Source: Paracidobacterium acidisoli (GTDB lineage Bacteria; Acidobacteriota; Terriglobia; Terriglobales; Acidobacteriaceae). Taken from it: 64,000 bases of DNA. This document shows positions 1 to 9,574 of the stretch, piece after piece. The first letter of the stretch is position 1. Every line of letters starts with the position of its first letter. The notes under the pieces are model-generated. The model worked only from the letters and a program-made list of their open reading frames with translations, was not told the origin of the DNA and ran no database searches. Position numbers and translations under genes: made by a program. The stretch spans positions 310,001 to 374,000 of the forward strand of contig NZ_QVQT02000003.1 of the NCBI RefSeq assembly GCF_003428625.2. The letters run 5' to 3'.

Positions 1-1850
1 CGCTGAAGATCAACCAGGACCCGAGCCGCGGCTACTATGTCGGCCTGCGTCTCAAACCGGGGGTGACGCATGCGCAGGCATCGTCCGCGCTTACGCCGCT
101 GATCCGGCAGTTTGCCAAAGAGACGCCGTCGCACTTTCCTCCGCACTGGGCGCAGTTCTACGTGATCGGCCTGAACGAGGACTTTGTGAAGCAGCTCGGC
201 GGGACGCTGTACCTGCTCTTCAGCGCGGTGGCGCTGCTGCTGGCCATCGGCTGCGGCAATGTCTCCATTCTGCTGCTGGCGCGGGGCACCGCGCGGCAGC
301 ACGAGTTTGCCGTGAGGGCGGCCATCGGCGCTTCGCGGCGGCGCATTGTGCGCCAGCTTCTGACCGAGTCGCTGCTGCTTTCGCTGACCGGAACCGGGCT
401 GGGCGTCCTGCTTGCCTGGAAGCTGCTGGCGCTCATCGTCTCCATGCTTCCGCCATATTCCTTCCCGCATGAAGCGGCCATCCAGATCAATCTGCCGGTG
501 CTGTTGTTCAGCGTCGGCGTTGCGCTGCTGACCGGCATTCTCTTCGGACTGTGGCCGGCGCTCCAGTTCTCGCACCCGGAGGTCAGCCAGGTGATGCAGT
601 CCAGCACCCGCCGCATCGCCGGAGGGGTACGCGGCCGCCTGACCAACAACATGCTGATCGGCGGGCAGATTGCCCTGACGCTGCTGATGCTGGCCGGGGC
701 GGGCGCCGCCATGGAGGGCTTTCTGCAGCTGCTGCACACGCCTCTCGGCTACGATCCGCACAACGTCATGTCCGTGGGCATTCCGGTGCATGACGGCACC
801 TACAAGACCTGGCCCGAGCGCGCGGCCTATTTTGAGCTGCTGCGCAGCAAAGCCGCCACCGTTCCCGGAGTAAAGATGGCAGCCATCTCCAGCAACGCAA
901 CGCCGCCCTCGAATGGTGCGAACACGAGCATGGAGATCCTCGGCCAGGCGCCGAGCGACAACCAGCAGATCCGCCTGAACTTCGTCAGCCCGGGTTATTT
1001 CCCCATCCTCCACATTCCTCTCGAGCACGGCCGTGTCTGGACAGAAGCCGAGAGCCACAATTCCGCGCACGTGGCCGTCATCAATGAGACCCTGGCACGG
1101 CGTTATTTTCCCGGCGGAGATGCTCTCGGGCACTCTCTGCGCGTGCCTGAGCTCGCGATGCGGAGCGCGCCGCCGTATGCTCTTGCCGGACCGGGAGCCG
1201 ACGGATGGATGCAGATTGTCGGCGTCATCGCCGATAAGCGCAACGACGGCCTGCGCAAGCCGATCCTGCCTGAAGTCTTTGTTCCCTTCACGACCATGAT
1301 GGGGATGTACACGCAGATTCTGATCCGCTCGGATGTTCCGCCGCTCTCTCTGCTGCACGCTGTGGCCGCGGAGGTGAACTCCGTCGATCCCGATCAGCAG
1401 GTCACCAGCCAGGTCAACGACCTCGAGCACTGGATCAGCAATGAGCCGGAGTGGCAGCAGGAGCATCTGGTGGCGTGGCTCTTCGGAGCCTTTGCCGTGC
1501 TGGCTCTGGTGCTGGCCGCCGTCGGGCTGTACAGCGTCGTCTCTTACACCGTCGAGCAGCGGACGAACGAGTTCGGCATTCGCATGGCGCTCGGCGCACA
1601 GCGCGGCCACGTTCTGCGCATCGTCTTCCGTTCGATGCTGCCCAGCGTCGGCGGAGGGATGCTTGCGGGAATTGTGCTGGTGCTGGTGCTGAACAGAGTG
1701 CTGGCCCAGTGGGCCAGCGGAAGCTCGCGCGATCCGCGGGTTTTGCCGGGGGTGATCGCGCTGCTGCTTGTGGCCTCGGCCATCGCCTGCGCGCTGCCCG
1801 CGCGCCGCGCATCGGAGATGGATCCGATGACGGCGCTGCGCTGCGACTGA
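1..1850 (+). CDS. ADOP/MacB-type ABC transporter permease, C-terminal part
   Basis: The reading frame is open from base 3 without a start, so the N-terminus lies left of the window. What remains is two FtsX-like permease halves: a membrane block around LYLLFSAVALLLAIGCGN followed by more helices, a periplasmic MacB_PCD-like stretch in the middle, and a second block with VVSYTVEQRTNEFGIRMALG near the end. The RMALGA-type segment after the first helix of each half is typical of FtsX domains. This two-halved form without its own ATPase matches the acidobacterial duplicated orphan permease family. Substrate is unknown. A gene of the same family starts at the other end of the window (61809). Confidence 0.9.
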   Translation, partial: LKINQDPSRGYYVGLRLKPGVTHAQASSALTPLIRQFAKETPSHFPPHWAQFYVIGLNEDFVKQLGGTLYLLFSAVALLLAIGCGNVSILLLARGTARQHEFAVRAAIGASRRRIVRQLLTESLLLSLTGTGLGVLLAWKLLALIVSMLPPYSFPHEAAIQINLPVLLFSVGVALLTGILFGLWPALQFSHPEVSQVMQSSTRRIAGGVRGRLTNNMLIGGQIALTLLMLAGAGAAMEGFLQLLHTPLGYDPHNVMSVGIPVHDGTYKTWPERAAYFELLRSKAATVPGVKMAAISSNATPPSNGANTSMEILGQAPSDNQQIRLNFVSPGYFPILHIPLEHGRVWTEAESHNSAHVAVINETLARRYFPGGDALGHSLRVPELAMRSAPPYALAGPGADGWMQIVGVIADKRNDGLRKPILPEVFVPFTTMMGMYTQILIRSDVPPLSLLHAVAAEVNSVDPDQQVTSQVNDLEHWISNEPEWQQEHLVAWLFGAFAVLALVLAAVGLYSVVSYTVEQRTNEFGIRMALGAQRGHVLRIVFRSMLPSVGGGMLAGIVLVLVLNRVLAQWASGSSRDPRVLPGVIALLLVASAIACALPARRASEMDPMTALRCD

Positions 1851-1860
1851 GCGGGCCGGA

Positions 1861-2748
1861 TTACCCGCGCAGGCTCATCGGGGGCGGATTGACGGCGGCC
1901 AGCTCGGCATAGACATCGTCGGGGAGCCGGAGCGATGCGGCGGCAACGTTCTCCTCCAGATGCGCAACCGACGATGTGCCGGGGATGAGCAGGCTGGCGC
2001 GCGACCGCTTCAGCAGCCAGGCGAGCGCCACCTGCAGCGTGTTCGCGCCAAGCTGCTTCGCCGCTTTTTCGATCACCTCATGCGCCTTGCGGTTCTGGCC
2101 GAGCGGAGCCCACGGGATGAAGGCGATACCGTTCTTCTCGCAGTGATCGAGCAGATAATCCCATTCTCGGTCGGCGAAGCTGTAGCGGTTCTGCACGGAG
2201 ACGATGGGCACGATCTTCCGCGCGCGCTCCACATGCTCGAGCGTGACGTTCGAGAGCGCGACGTGACGGATTTTGCCCTCTTCCTGCAGCTTTGCCAGTG
2301 TTTCCATCGATGCGTCGAAGGAGACGGCGGGATCGGGAATGTGAAGCTGATAGACGTCGATGCGGTCGAGCTTCAGGCGCTTCAGGCTGCCGGCGACGGC
2401 GGCTTCAAGATGCTTCGGGCTGGCGTTGTGAGTCCACTGCGCAGGACCGACGCGCTCCCATCCGCCCTTGGTGGCGACGACCAGGTCCTTGGGGTAAGGC
2501 GACAGGGCTTCGGCGATCAGCTCTTCGGAGACGTTCGGACCGTAAGAGTCGGCGGTGTCGATGAAGTTCACGCCCAGCTCGACGGTGCGGCGAAGCGTGG
2601 CGAGGGCAGCGGCTTTGTCTGCGGGAGGTCCCCAGATGCCGTTGCCGGTGATGCGCATCGCGCCGTATCCCAGGCGGTTGACGGTGAGATCGCCGAGGGT
2701 GATGGTTCCGGCGGCTGCGGCGGAGACGGTGGAGGCGGTCTGGCTCAT
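1861..2748 (-). CDS. aldo/keto reductase
   Basis: NAD(P)H-dependent oxidoreductase of the AKR barrel fold, about 295 residues, the usual length. The catalytic tetrad is readable: Asp and Tyr in the DTADSYGPN segment, Lys in VVATKGGW and His in VYQLHIPD. The C-terminal LLIPGTSS segment is the usual cofactor-binding strand. I chose ATG 2748 because AGGAG lies nine bases upstream; an in-frame start 11 codons earlier has no better ribosome site. The gene converges on the permease end at 1850 with ten bases between them. The physiological carbonyl substrate cannot be read from sequence. Confidence 0.9.
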   Translation of the reverse strand: MSQTASTVSAAAAGTITLGDLTVNRLGYGAMRITGNGIWGPPADKAAALATLRRTVELGVNFIDTADSYGPNVSEELIAEALSPYPKDLVVATKGGWERVGPAQWTHNASPKHLEAAVAGSLKRLKLDRIDVYQLHIPDPAVSFDASMETLAKLQEEGKIRHVALSNVTLEHVERARKIVPIVSVQNRYSFADREWDYLLDHCEKNGIAFIPWAPLGQNRKAHEVIEKAAKQLGANTLQVALAWLLKRSRASLLIPGTSSVAHLEENVAAASLRLPDDVYAELAAVNPPPMSLRG

Positions 2749-2880
2749 GCGGGGATTCTCCTTGATTTGACCTTGTGTCATTAAGATGACGGATGAGGGC
2801 CGGAGACGGCAAATGCGCCGCGGCGGCGATTTGCGGAGTGCTCCGCGGAGTGTATCTCATATTGTCCGGAGGAACAGAGC

Positions 2881-3474
2881 GTGAGCCAGGCGAAAGCGAA
2901 GCTGCTGATGATTGTGGGCGACTATGCGGAGGATTACGAGACCATGGTGCCGTTTCAGGCGCTGCAGATGGTCGGGCATACCGTGGATGCCGTTTGTCCG
3001 GGAAAGAAGGCGGGGCAGTGGGTGCGTACGGCAATTCACGATTTCGAGGGCGACCAGACCTATTCGGAAAAACGCGGCCACAACTTCGTGCTGAATACGA
3101 CCTTCGCGGAAGTGCGCGCCGAAGACTACGACGGGCTGGTGCTGCCGGGCGGCCGCGCTCCGGAATATCTGCGGCTGGATGCGAAGGTGCTTGCGATGGT
3201 CCGGCACTTTGCCGGGGCGGGCAAGCCGATTGCGGCGATCTGCCATGCGGCGCAGATTCTGGCCGCCGCGAAGGTGATCGCAGGGCGAAAGGTCAGTGCA
3301 TATCCGGCATGCGCTCCGGAGGTGGAGCTGGCGGGCGGTACGTATGTCCCGGCCGAGATGACGGCCGGCTTTGCCGATGGCAATCTGGTCACCGGTCCTG
3401 CGTGGCCGGCGCATCCTGACTGGCTGGCAAAGTTTCTTGTCGTGCTGGAAGCGCATCTGGCGGCAAAAGGCTGA
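2881..3474 (+). CDS. DJ-1/PfpI family protein
   Basis: About 197 residues with the DJ-1/PfpI class I glutamine amidotransferase-like fold. The nucleophile elbow reads [10 protein letters not shown] (Cys followed by His), and [14 protein letters not shown] is the conserved strand before it. The family includes PfpI/YhbO-type glyoxalase III or protein and nucleotide repair enzymes; which activity applies here is not clear. The start is GTG with GGAGG a few bases upstream. It is divergent from the aldo/keto reductase, sharing 132 bases of intergenic DNA. That pairing would fit a carbonyl-stress role, but this is inference. Confidence 0.88.
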   Translation: MSQAKAKLLMIVGDYAEDYETMVPFQALQMVGHTVDAVCPGKKAGQWVRTAIHDFEGDQTYSEKRGHNFVLNTTFAEVRAEDYDGLVLPGGRAPEYLRLDAKVLAMVRHFAGAGKPIAAICHAAQILAAAKVIAGRKVSAYPACAPEVELAGGTYVPAEMTAGFADGNLVTGPAWPAHPDWLAKFLVVLEAHLAAKG

Positions 3475-3640
3475 AGCGTCGCAGCAATGAAAGCTCTTCG
3501 ATGGCTGCCGCCCGTGAGCCGTGCAAAGCGCGTTCCGCTCTTCTCAAATCAGATTGCCGGGATGCGGGGGGACCGGCTAGACTAGTGCCGCCACGCGGCG
3601 CCTTCGTACGACTGCACTTCAGAAAGAAGAACCCCTCCGT

Positions 3641-5140
3641 ATGTCCATCAAAAACATTGCCATTATGGGCGGCGGTCCCATTGGTCTCTTCTCTGCAATC
3701 GAGGCCAAAACCCAGTTCAAAAAAGCGAAAGTCACCGTCATCGAAAAGCGGCTTGACTACTCGCGCCTGAACATTCCTTCGCTCGAAAATCCCATCCGCA
3801 GCCATCTGCAGAAGCTGAATCTTGTCGACAAGACCATCAAAGACAAGACCTCCGGCGTCGCGCCGCTATCCACCATGGAAAAGGCTCTTTATGAAAAGGC
3901 CGAGGACGTGGGCGTGAAGATGAAGCGCGGCTACGTCATTACCGGAATCACCGGCGACGGCAGGCTCGGCAACGGCCGCTACAAGAAGATGAGGCTCAAC
4001 ATCGCGCAGTGGGACAACGCGACGAAGAAGCTCCAGACCAAAGGGCGCTCCGAGATCGTGGACTGCGATCTTCTCGTCATCGCCATGGGCGGCGGCGCCG
4101 TCAATGAGCGCATCGTGCTCGAAACCCTGGGCTTCAGCTACGAAGTGCTGAAGGCCGAGAACTTCGGCGTCTTCGGAATCTACGAGGGCGACAGCAGCAA
4201 GCCGCAATACGATAACCGGCTGCGCCGGCAGTTCACCGATGAGATCAAAAAGATCGGCATCGCCACCGATCTTTCTTCCACGCAGCATAATTACCTGCTG
4301 CTCACCCTCAAGGGCTGTACCGCCAGGGATTTCGAGCAGATTCGCGGTGACAACACGGCCCTGCGCAACATGCTCGGAGCAGTGGGAGACGGCTACAAGC
4401 GCCAGGTGCTCAGCCAGCTTGCCGGCGTCGAATCGAATGTCGGCGCATTCAAAATCTCCATCCAGCGCGTGCGCCATCTGTACAGCCCGTACTTTCCCGC
4501 CGTCATCCTCGGCGACTCCGCCGTTACTCCGCATCCGGAAACCGGCACCGGTCTGCTCACCGGCTTCCGCGGCTTCGAGCAGCTGCAGAAGCTCTTCGAG
4601 GCGCTGCGGGGAACCAGCCGGTCGAGCAACGAAGCGCTCGAAGCTCTGATGAATTTCGAGGACCGCTTCGAGATCTTCGTCGCCGCCAAGGTCCTCGAAG
4701 GCAGCGTCGAAATCCTCATGCATCTGATGGGAACCGTCGAAGCGTATATCACGAAGGCCACGGCGCAGGAGAAGACCATTACCGATCGCGCCGGCAAGGC
4801 CATCATGGGCCTCAATATCCTTTTGGCGGAGATGCTGAATGACCAGATGGCGGCACAGCAGCGCCGCGCTGTGATCTTCGCCAGCATGCTCGGGCAGGAC
4901 AAGCGCACCGTCGACGCCGGCTACGACCTCCGCAAACTGTCGGGCAAGCTCGGCAGCATGGCGGAAAGCAAGCCGGTCACGAAGACCGATCTCTCCGGCC
5001 TCGATCCCCGCGACACGGTGCACAGGCTGTGGGCCGATATGGGGAAGACCTATGACGAGATTCAGGATCTGATGGGGCAGGAAAGGCTGCTGGGCGATCT
5101 GGTGGCAAAGGTCATCTCGCTCAAACCGGCCACCGTCTGA
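3641..5140 (+). CDS. FAD-dependent oxidoreductase, monooxygenase-like
   Basis: A 499-residue protein starting with a Rossmann dinucleotide motif (GGGPIG at residues 10-15) and an acidic residue at the end of strand 2 (Glu35 in VTVIEKR). A second FAD motif, GDSAVTPHPETGTGL, starts near residue 291 and matches the GD motif of PHBH-fold flavoprotein monooxygenases. There is no signal peptide, so it should be cytosolic. The stretch EKRLDYSRLN resembles the EKR-FSRNN pattern of MICAL-type monooxygenases, recalled from memory and not tested. The helical C-terminal third (about 350-499) is not one I recognise. It stands alone between unrelated genes. The substrate is unknown. Confidence 0.7.
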   Translation: MSIKNIAIMGGGPIGLFSAIEAKTQFKKAKVTVIEKRLDYSRLNIPSLENPIRSHLQKLNLVDKTIKDKTSGVAPLSTMEKALYEKAEDVGVKMKRGYVITGITGDGRLGNGRYKKMRLNIAQWDNATKKLQTKGRSEIVDCDLLVIAMGGGAVNERIVLETLGFSYEVLKAENFGVFGIYEGDSSKPQYDNRLRRQFTDEIKKIGIATDLSSTQHNYLLLTLKGCTARDFEQIRGDNTALRNMLGAVGDGYKRQVLSQLAGVESNVGAFKISIQRVRHLYSPYFPAVILGDSAVTPHPETGTGLLTGFRGFEQLQKLFEALRGTSRSSNEALEALMNFEDRFEIFVAAKVLEGSVEILMHLMGTVEAYITKATAQEKTITDRAGKAIMGLNILLAEMLNDQMAAQQRRAVIFASMLGQDKRTVDAGYDLRKLSGKLGSMAESKPVTKTDLSGLDPRDTVHRLWADMGKTYDEIQDLMGQERLLGDLVAKVISLKPATV

Positions 5141-5408
5141 CCGCATCTCGCGGCGGCATTTTTTCCATTGAATGCACAGAGGAACCACTTTGGCACCGCG
5201 TCGCTCGAATTTACAGATTGCCCATTGACGGCGGCGGGAAGCGGGGCTACTCTGGCCCCATTAACAGCAAGGATTTGGTGCCGACCGCCAATTCGAAGCT
5301 CAGGATGCCGCATCTAACGGATGTGGTGTCTCCCCGCACGCAACTCGTCTCCCGTACATCCTCATCCACTCTGCAATTGGCGTCCGCATTTGTTTCTGCG
5401 GGAGCGCC

Positions 5409-5426
5409 AGGAGGTGATATCTCCTT
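5409..5426 (+). promoter_or_regulatory. phoH ribosome-binding site inside a small inverted repeat
   Basis: AGGAGGTGAT (5409-5418) is a near-perfect anti-16S match. AGGAG (5409-5413) can pair with CTCCT (5421-5425), so the site sits in a potential hairpin just before the phoH start. Spacing is 12 bases to TTG 5427 and 15 to ATG 5430, longer than usual. Confidence 0.5.
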
Positions 5427-5429
5427 TTG

Positions 5430-6428
5430 ATGAAGAAAGCTCTGGAAATCACGCCCAGCCTTGAGCCCCTCTTCGGGACCCGCGATGAAAATCTGAGACT
5501 GATGGAAGACTCTCTCCATGTGCGCATCGATCTGGAATCGGATGCGGTGATGGTGGAGGGGGCACCGGAAGATGTGTCTCGCGTGGAGCGCATTTTTCAC
5601 GACTATGAAGCGCTGCGGCGTTCGGGCGTCACGCTCCAGAACGGAGAGCTGAACGGCATGCTGCGGCTGGTGGTGAGCGATCCCTCGATTACGCTGCGCA
5701 GCCTTGGGGAAAGCGGCCGCCAGCGCTCGGCGGGCGCCAAACGCATGGTGCAGCCGCGCTCGATCAATCAGCGCCGCTACGTCGAGGCCATCGAGCAGTC
5801 CGACATGGTCTTCGGCGTGGGTCCGGCGGGCACGGGCAAAACCTATCTGGCGGTGGCGATGGCGGCTTCGTGGCTGCTGGCCAAAAAGGTGAGCCGCATT
5901 GTGCTGGTGCGCCCGGCGGTCGAGGCCGGCGAGCGGCTCGGCTTTTTGCCGGGCACACTGCAGGAGAAGGTCGATCCGTACCTGCGCCCGCTCTACGACG
6001 CGCTGTACGACCTGATCGAGCCCGAGCGCGTGGACAAGATGCTGGAGCGCAATGTGATCGAGATTGCGCCGCTGGCCTTCATGCGCGGACGCACGCTGAA
6101 CGATGCCTTCATCATCATGGACGAGGCGCAGAACACGACCAGCGAGCAGATGAAGATGTTCCTGACGCGTCTGGGCAACAATGCGAAGGCCGTGATCACC
6201 GGAGACATCACGCAGATCGATCTGCCCAATCCGCGCAAGTCGGGTCTGATCGAGGCCATCGACATCCTTACCGGCGTCGACGGGATTCAGTTCATTCACT
6301 TTCAGGATGGCGACGTCGTGCGTCATCATCTGGTGCAGCGCATCATCCGCGCCTACGACAGCTTTGGCCGCAATCAGCAGGAGCTTCCGCTCGCCATGCC
6401 CGCGACCGGAGCGCACGCCGCCAGTTAA
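5430..6428 (+). CDS. phoH: PhoH family ATPase
   Basis: PhoH-like P-loop protein of about 332 residues. A KH-like or nucleic-acid-binding N-terminal part of about 100 residues precedes the ATPase core, as in PhoH/YbeZ. Walker A is GPAGTGKT (from residue 131) and Walker B is IIMDEAQN (about 229). An [11 protein letters not shown] sensor motif follows. YbeZ-type PhoH proteins work with YbeY in rRNA and RNA metabolism, and ybeY lies downstream here. TTG 5427 directly precedes ATG 5430 and is an alternative start. A FecR-like gene intervenes before ybeY, which is not the usual arrangement. Confidence 0.93.
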   Translation: MKKALEITPSLEPLFGTRDENLRLMEDSLHVRIDLESDAVMVEGAPEDVSRVERIFHDYEALRRSGVTLQNGELNGMLRLVVSDPSITLRSLGESGRQRSAGAKRMVQPRSINQRRYVEAIEQSDMVFGVGPAGTGKTYLAVAMAASWLLAKKVSRIVLVRPAVEAGERLGFLPGTLQEKVDPYLRPLYDALYDLIEPERVDKMLERNVIEIAPLAFMRGRTLNDAFIIMDEAQNTTSEQMKMFLTRLGNNAKAVITGDITQIDLPNPRKSGLIEAIDILTGVDGIQFIHFQDGDVVRHHLVQRIIRAYDSFGRNQQELPLAMPATGAHAAS

Positions 6429-6631
6429 CTCTGCCTGCGCGGACTTTTGCATCTCCGCGAAGTCCGCGCGGCATGCTTACCTGCCTGATTCCGGGCTTGT
6501 CCTGGTCAACACGATTCGCTGCGATTTGTTGTTCCTCCACCGGCAATTGACCTGCATTCGGTCAAAGCGCGTTTGATCTCGGGCAGATACTTTTTACTTC
6601 GACCTCCATCTAAAAATCGAGGTTGATAAAA

Positions 6632-7582
6632 GTGATCTTTTCGAAGCCAAAAGGACTTCTCACTCTTTCTTTTGCGCTTCTTTTTGCGTCTGCCACGTTT
6701 GCGCAGGAAGCGAATCCGGCCGTGCCGGGAACGATTAACTATGTGGAAGGATCGGCTGCCATTGCCGGTCAGCCGCTTACCCAGCGCGCCGTTGGCAGCG
6801 CGCAGCTCGATCCCGGCCAGGTGCTCACCACCGGCAACGGCCGCGTCGAAATTCTTCTTACTCCGGGCATTTTTTTCCGTCTCGATGAAAACAGCGCTGT
6901 GCGCATGGTCGCGCCTGGCCTGACACATACAGAACTGGAGCTGGTCCATGGTCAGGCCGAGGTGGAGGCCGACAATCTTCTTCGTCAGAACAACGTTGAA
7001 GTCGCCGAAAACGGAACCACCACGCAGCTTCTGAAGAACGGCCTTTATGCCTTCAACGCAGCCCCCGGGAACCTTCGCGTCTTCGACGGCAAAGCGGCTG
7101 TCTTCGATGCTTCCGGCAAGCCTGAGGTGGTGAAGGGCGATCACATGCTTGCCCTCACCGGCGAGGCGGAAAAGTCCGTGAAATTCGACCCCGCCTCTTC
7201 CGAAGACGATTTCTACAACTGGAGCAGTCTGCGCTCGCAGTACCTCACGCAGGCCAATTCGCAGCTGGCCACCGAATATGCCGGATCGGCTTATGCTCCC
7301 GGCTGGATGTGGGACCCCTGGCTGCTCTCCTATACCTGGCTGCCGGGAGACGGCATGTTTCTGAACCCCTTCGGATGGGGCTTCTACTCCCCCTGGTGGA
7401 TATATGCCTATGGCCCAGTACGCGGCGGATACTACGGATACGGCTATCATGGCGTCTACCGCGGCCCCGCGCATGGCTTCCACGGCGCACCGGGCGCTTT
7501 TCATGGCGGAGCGGCCGGCGGCTTCCACGGCGGATCGGCTGGCGGTTTTCACGGTGGGGGAATGGGCGGAGGCCGCCGCTGA
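6632..7582 (+). CDS. secreted FecR-domain-like protein with Gly/His-rich tail
   Basis: About 316 residues. A signal peptide (LLTLSFALLFASATFAQ, cleavage after AQ) predicts export. Residues about 30-150 hold a FecR-like segment, best seen in VLTTGNGRVEILLTPGIFFRLDENS. An aromatic Trp/Tyr/Gly region follows (about 215-265). The last 50 residues are glycine and histidine rich with repeated FHGG units. I chose GTG 6632 because GAGG lies nine bases upstream; TTG 6623 touches that site directly. The protein is not a TonB-linked FecR anti-sigma factor, since no sigma factor gene is adjacent. A cell-surface or metal-binding role is possible but unproven. Confidence 0.8.
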   Translation: MIFSKPKGLLTLSFALLFASATFAQEANPAVPGTINYVEGSAAIAGQPLTQRAVGSAQLDPGQVLTTGNGRVEILLTPGIFFRLDENSAVRMVAPGLTHTELELVHGQAEVEADNLLRQNNVEVAENGTTTQLLKNGLYAFNAAPGNLRVFDGKAAVFDASGKPEVVKGDHMLALTGEAEKSVKFDPASSEDDFYNWSSLRSQYLTQANSQLATEYAGSAYAPGWMWDPWLLSYTWLPGDGMFLNPFGWGFYSPWWIYAYGPVRGGYYGYGYHGVYRGPAHGFHGAPGAFHGGAAGGFHGGSAGGFHGGGMGGGRR

Positions 7583-7640
7583 ACTCGGCTCTTCCGGTGA
7601 TGTGACCGGCCCGCGATTGCGATACCTGCGATACCATTGA

Positions 7641-7672
7641 CAGGGAGGGTAAAGCCCTCCCTGCTGTTTTTT
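7641..7672 (+). terminator. rho-independent terminator after the FecR-like gene
   Basis: CAGGGAGGG (7641-7649) pairs perfectly with CCCTCCCTG (7655-7663) across a five-base loop, followed by CTG and six T. It would end transcripts coming from phoH and the FecR-like gene before ybeY. Confidence 0.9.
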
Positions 7673-7712
7673 GTGCGCCTGGCGGTATACAGAGGCTGGA
7701 GCGCGCCTCACC

Positions 7713-8297
7713 ATGATCCTGATTGATCCTGCGATACAAACTACATTCGGCCGAACGTTGCGCAGACGCGAGCTGACCGCTTTTCTCGGGCAGGGGACGG
7801 AGCTGGCCGGGCTGCGCGGCAGCGTTTCGCTGCTGCTGACCGGCGATGCGCAGATTCGTCGGCTGAATCGCGACTTCCGCAATAAAGATAAAGCCACCGA
7901 TGTGCTCTCCTTTCCGGCGGCGGAGATGCCGAAGGGAAGGGCCGCGGCGCATGCGGGCGATCTCGCCATCTCGGTCGAGACGGCGGCACGGCAGGCAGAG
8001 GAGCAGCAGCATCCGCTGGCTGCCGAGCTGAAGATTCTTATCCTGCATGGGCTGCTGCATCTGGCCGGCTACGACCACGAGGCTGACAATGGGCAGATGG
8101 CGCGGCGCGAGGCGCTGCTGCGCCGCCGCCTGGGGCTTACGGCCGGGCTGATCGAGCGCGCGAAAAATGGCGCGCAGGGCACAGGGCCCGGAGCCTCCAT
8201 CGGCAAATCTTCGCCGGGGCGGAGAGCTCAGGCGAAATCCGGAACAGCCGCGAAAACCGCCGCAGTTAAAAAAGCTGTAAAGGGGAAGCGGCCATGA
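7713..8297 (+). CDS. ybeY: endoribonuclease YbeY
   Basis: Zinc-dependent RNase acting in 16S rRNA 3' maturation and ribosome quality control. The metal site HGLLHLAGYDH gives His112, His116 and His122, the UPF0054 signature; DKATDVLSFP is also family-typical. Length is about 194 residues; the family is usually about 155, and the extra 40 form a basic Ala/Lys-rich C-terminal tail. I took ATG 7713 (MILIDPAIQ); earlier in-frame codons overlap the terminator region. The stop overlaps the next start in ATGA, so translation is probably coupled to the CBS protein. Confidence 0.93.
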   Translation: MILIDPAIQTTFGRTLRRRELTAFLGQGTELAGLRGSVSLLLTGDAQIRRLNRDFRNKDKATDVLSFPAAEMPKGRAAAHAGDLAISVETAARQAEEQQHPLAAELKILILHGLLHLAGYDHEADNGQMARREALLRRRLGLTAGLIERAKNGAQGTGPGASIGKSSPGRRAQAKSGTAAKTAAVKKAVKGKRP

Positions 8298-9574
8298 CCC
8301 CGCTTGCCGCTGTTCTGATCGCGGTGCTGCTGGTGGTGCTTACCTTCTCGTCGTACATCGAGCGGTTGTACTCCGAGATGGGCCGGCTGCTGGCGCGCGA
8401 GTTCCAGGAAAATATCGACGTCTGGGAGCAGAATATTGAGCCGCACCTGGGTCTGAGCCGCGAGCGCATTGCGCTTTCGGCGGCGATTCTGGCGATGCTG
8501 GCGATGGCCGGTCTCACGTTTGTCTTCAGCATGCTGCTCTTTGACCGTCCTCCGCATGACCTGCCGGCTCCGGCCGAGATAGCGCAGGTGGCGCTGGGCG
8601 TGGTGCTGGTGATTGTGCTGTTCAACCAGCTGCTGCCCTTCATGTTCTTTACGCGCACGCAGGGACTGTGGGTGAAGCGCTGGACCTGGCTGCTGCGCGT
8701 GATGTTGTGGGCGGTGCTGCCGATAACGCTGTTTCTGCAGTTTCTGCTGTCGATTGCGGCGCTGGCGGAGAGCCGCGAGCATAACGATGAGGCGGACGAC
8801 TCCGGCGCAGTGGATGCGCTGCTCGAAGCGGGGGAGGAAGAAGGCATTATCGAAGAGAGCGCGCGCGATCTGGTGCGCTCCGCGGTCGAGTTCGGCGACA
8901 AGGTGGTGCGCGAGGTAATGACGCCGCGTCCGGAGATGATGGCCGTGCCCGGCTCGCTGACGCTTGAGCAGTTTCTTGAGATCATTCGTGAGCGGCCGCT
9001 ATCGCGCGTGCCGGTCTTCAGCGGGACGCTCGACAATATCATCGGCATCGCGTTCACGCACGATCTGCTGCAGGTCACCGATGAGGCGGCGCGCACGCGC
9101 ACGGTCACCAGTATTCAGAGGCCGGCGATGTTTGTTCCCGAGACCAAAAAAGTGAATGAGCTGCTGCGCGAGATGCAGCGCGACAAGCAGCATATGAGCA
9201 TTGTGATCGACGAGTATGGCGGCGTGGCCGGGCTGGTGACGATCGAGGACCTGATCGAGGAGCTGGTGGGCGCGATCCGCGATGAACATGAGGATGAAGA
9301 CGGCTCGGAGGTGACTCGCGAGCCGGGAGGAGCGTGGGTAGTGCCGGGTAGTCTGGAAATTACGCGTCTTGAAGAGCTGCTGGAAGACGATTTTGTTTCG
9401 CCGGAAGATATGGATGCGACGACGGTCGGCGGCCTGGTCAGTGAAACGGCGGGGCGGATTCCGCTCGCCGGCGAAGTGATCGAGAAGTATGGCCTGCGCT
9501 TCGAGGTGACGGCGTCAACCGATCGCCGGATCGTGCGGCTGCGCGTTTCGCGCGCGGCGGAGAGTGCCGCATGA
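8294..9574 (+). CDS. HlyC/CorC family CBS-domain membrane protein
   Basis: About 426 residues. N-terminal hydrophobic segments (residues 1-20, about 58-80, about 95-120 and about 135-155) form a DUF21-like membrane part. Two CBS domains span roughly 205-330 (MTPRPEMMAVPGS and VIDEYGGVAGLVTIEDLIEEL). A CorC_HlyC C-terminal domain (about 345-425) closes the protein. Family members are linked to magnesium or cobalt efflux or metal tolerance. It overlaps ybeY by ATGA (8294-8297) and era by ATGA (9571-9574), so the three form a coupled operon. Metal specificity is inferred only. Confidence 0.9.
   Translation: MTPLAAVLIAVLLVVLTFSSYIERLYSEMGRLLAREFQENIDVWEQNIEPHLGLSRERIALSAAILAMLAMAGLTFVFSMLLFDRPPHDLPAPAEIAQVALGVVLVIVLFNQLLPFMFFTRTQGLWVKRWTWLLRVMLWAVLPITLFLQFLLSIAALAESREHNDEADDSGAVDALLEAGEEEGIIEESARDLVRSAVEFGDKVVREVMTPRPEMMAVPGSLTLEQFLEIIRERPLSRVPVFSGTLDNIIGIAFTHDLLQVTDEAARTRTVTSIQRPAMFVPETKKVNELLREMQRDKQHMSIVIDEYGGVAGLVTIEDLIEELVGAIRDEHEDEDGSEVTREPGGAWVVPGSLEITRLEELLEDDFVSPEDMDATTVGGLVSETAGRIPLAGEVIEKYGLRFEVTASTDRRIVRLRVSRAAESAA

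Noticed and set aside
1-1850. Missing start of the first permease as a pseudogene
   Set aside because: The frame is open to the window edge; the truncation is explained by the window boundary.
7485-7570. Short repeats in the FecR-like gene as a CRISPR-like array
   Set aside because: They are in-frame codons for FHGG units with no constant repeat and spacer structure.
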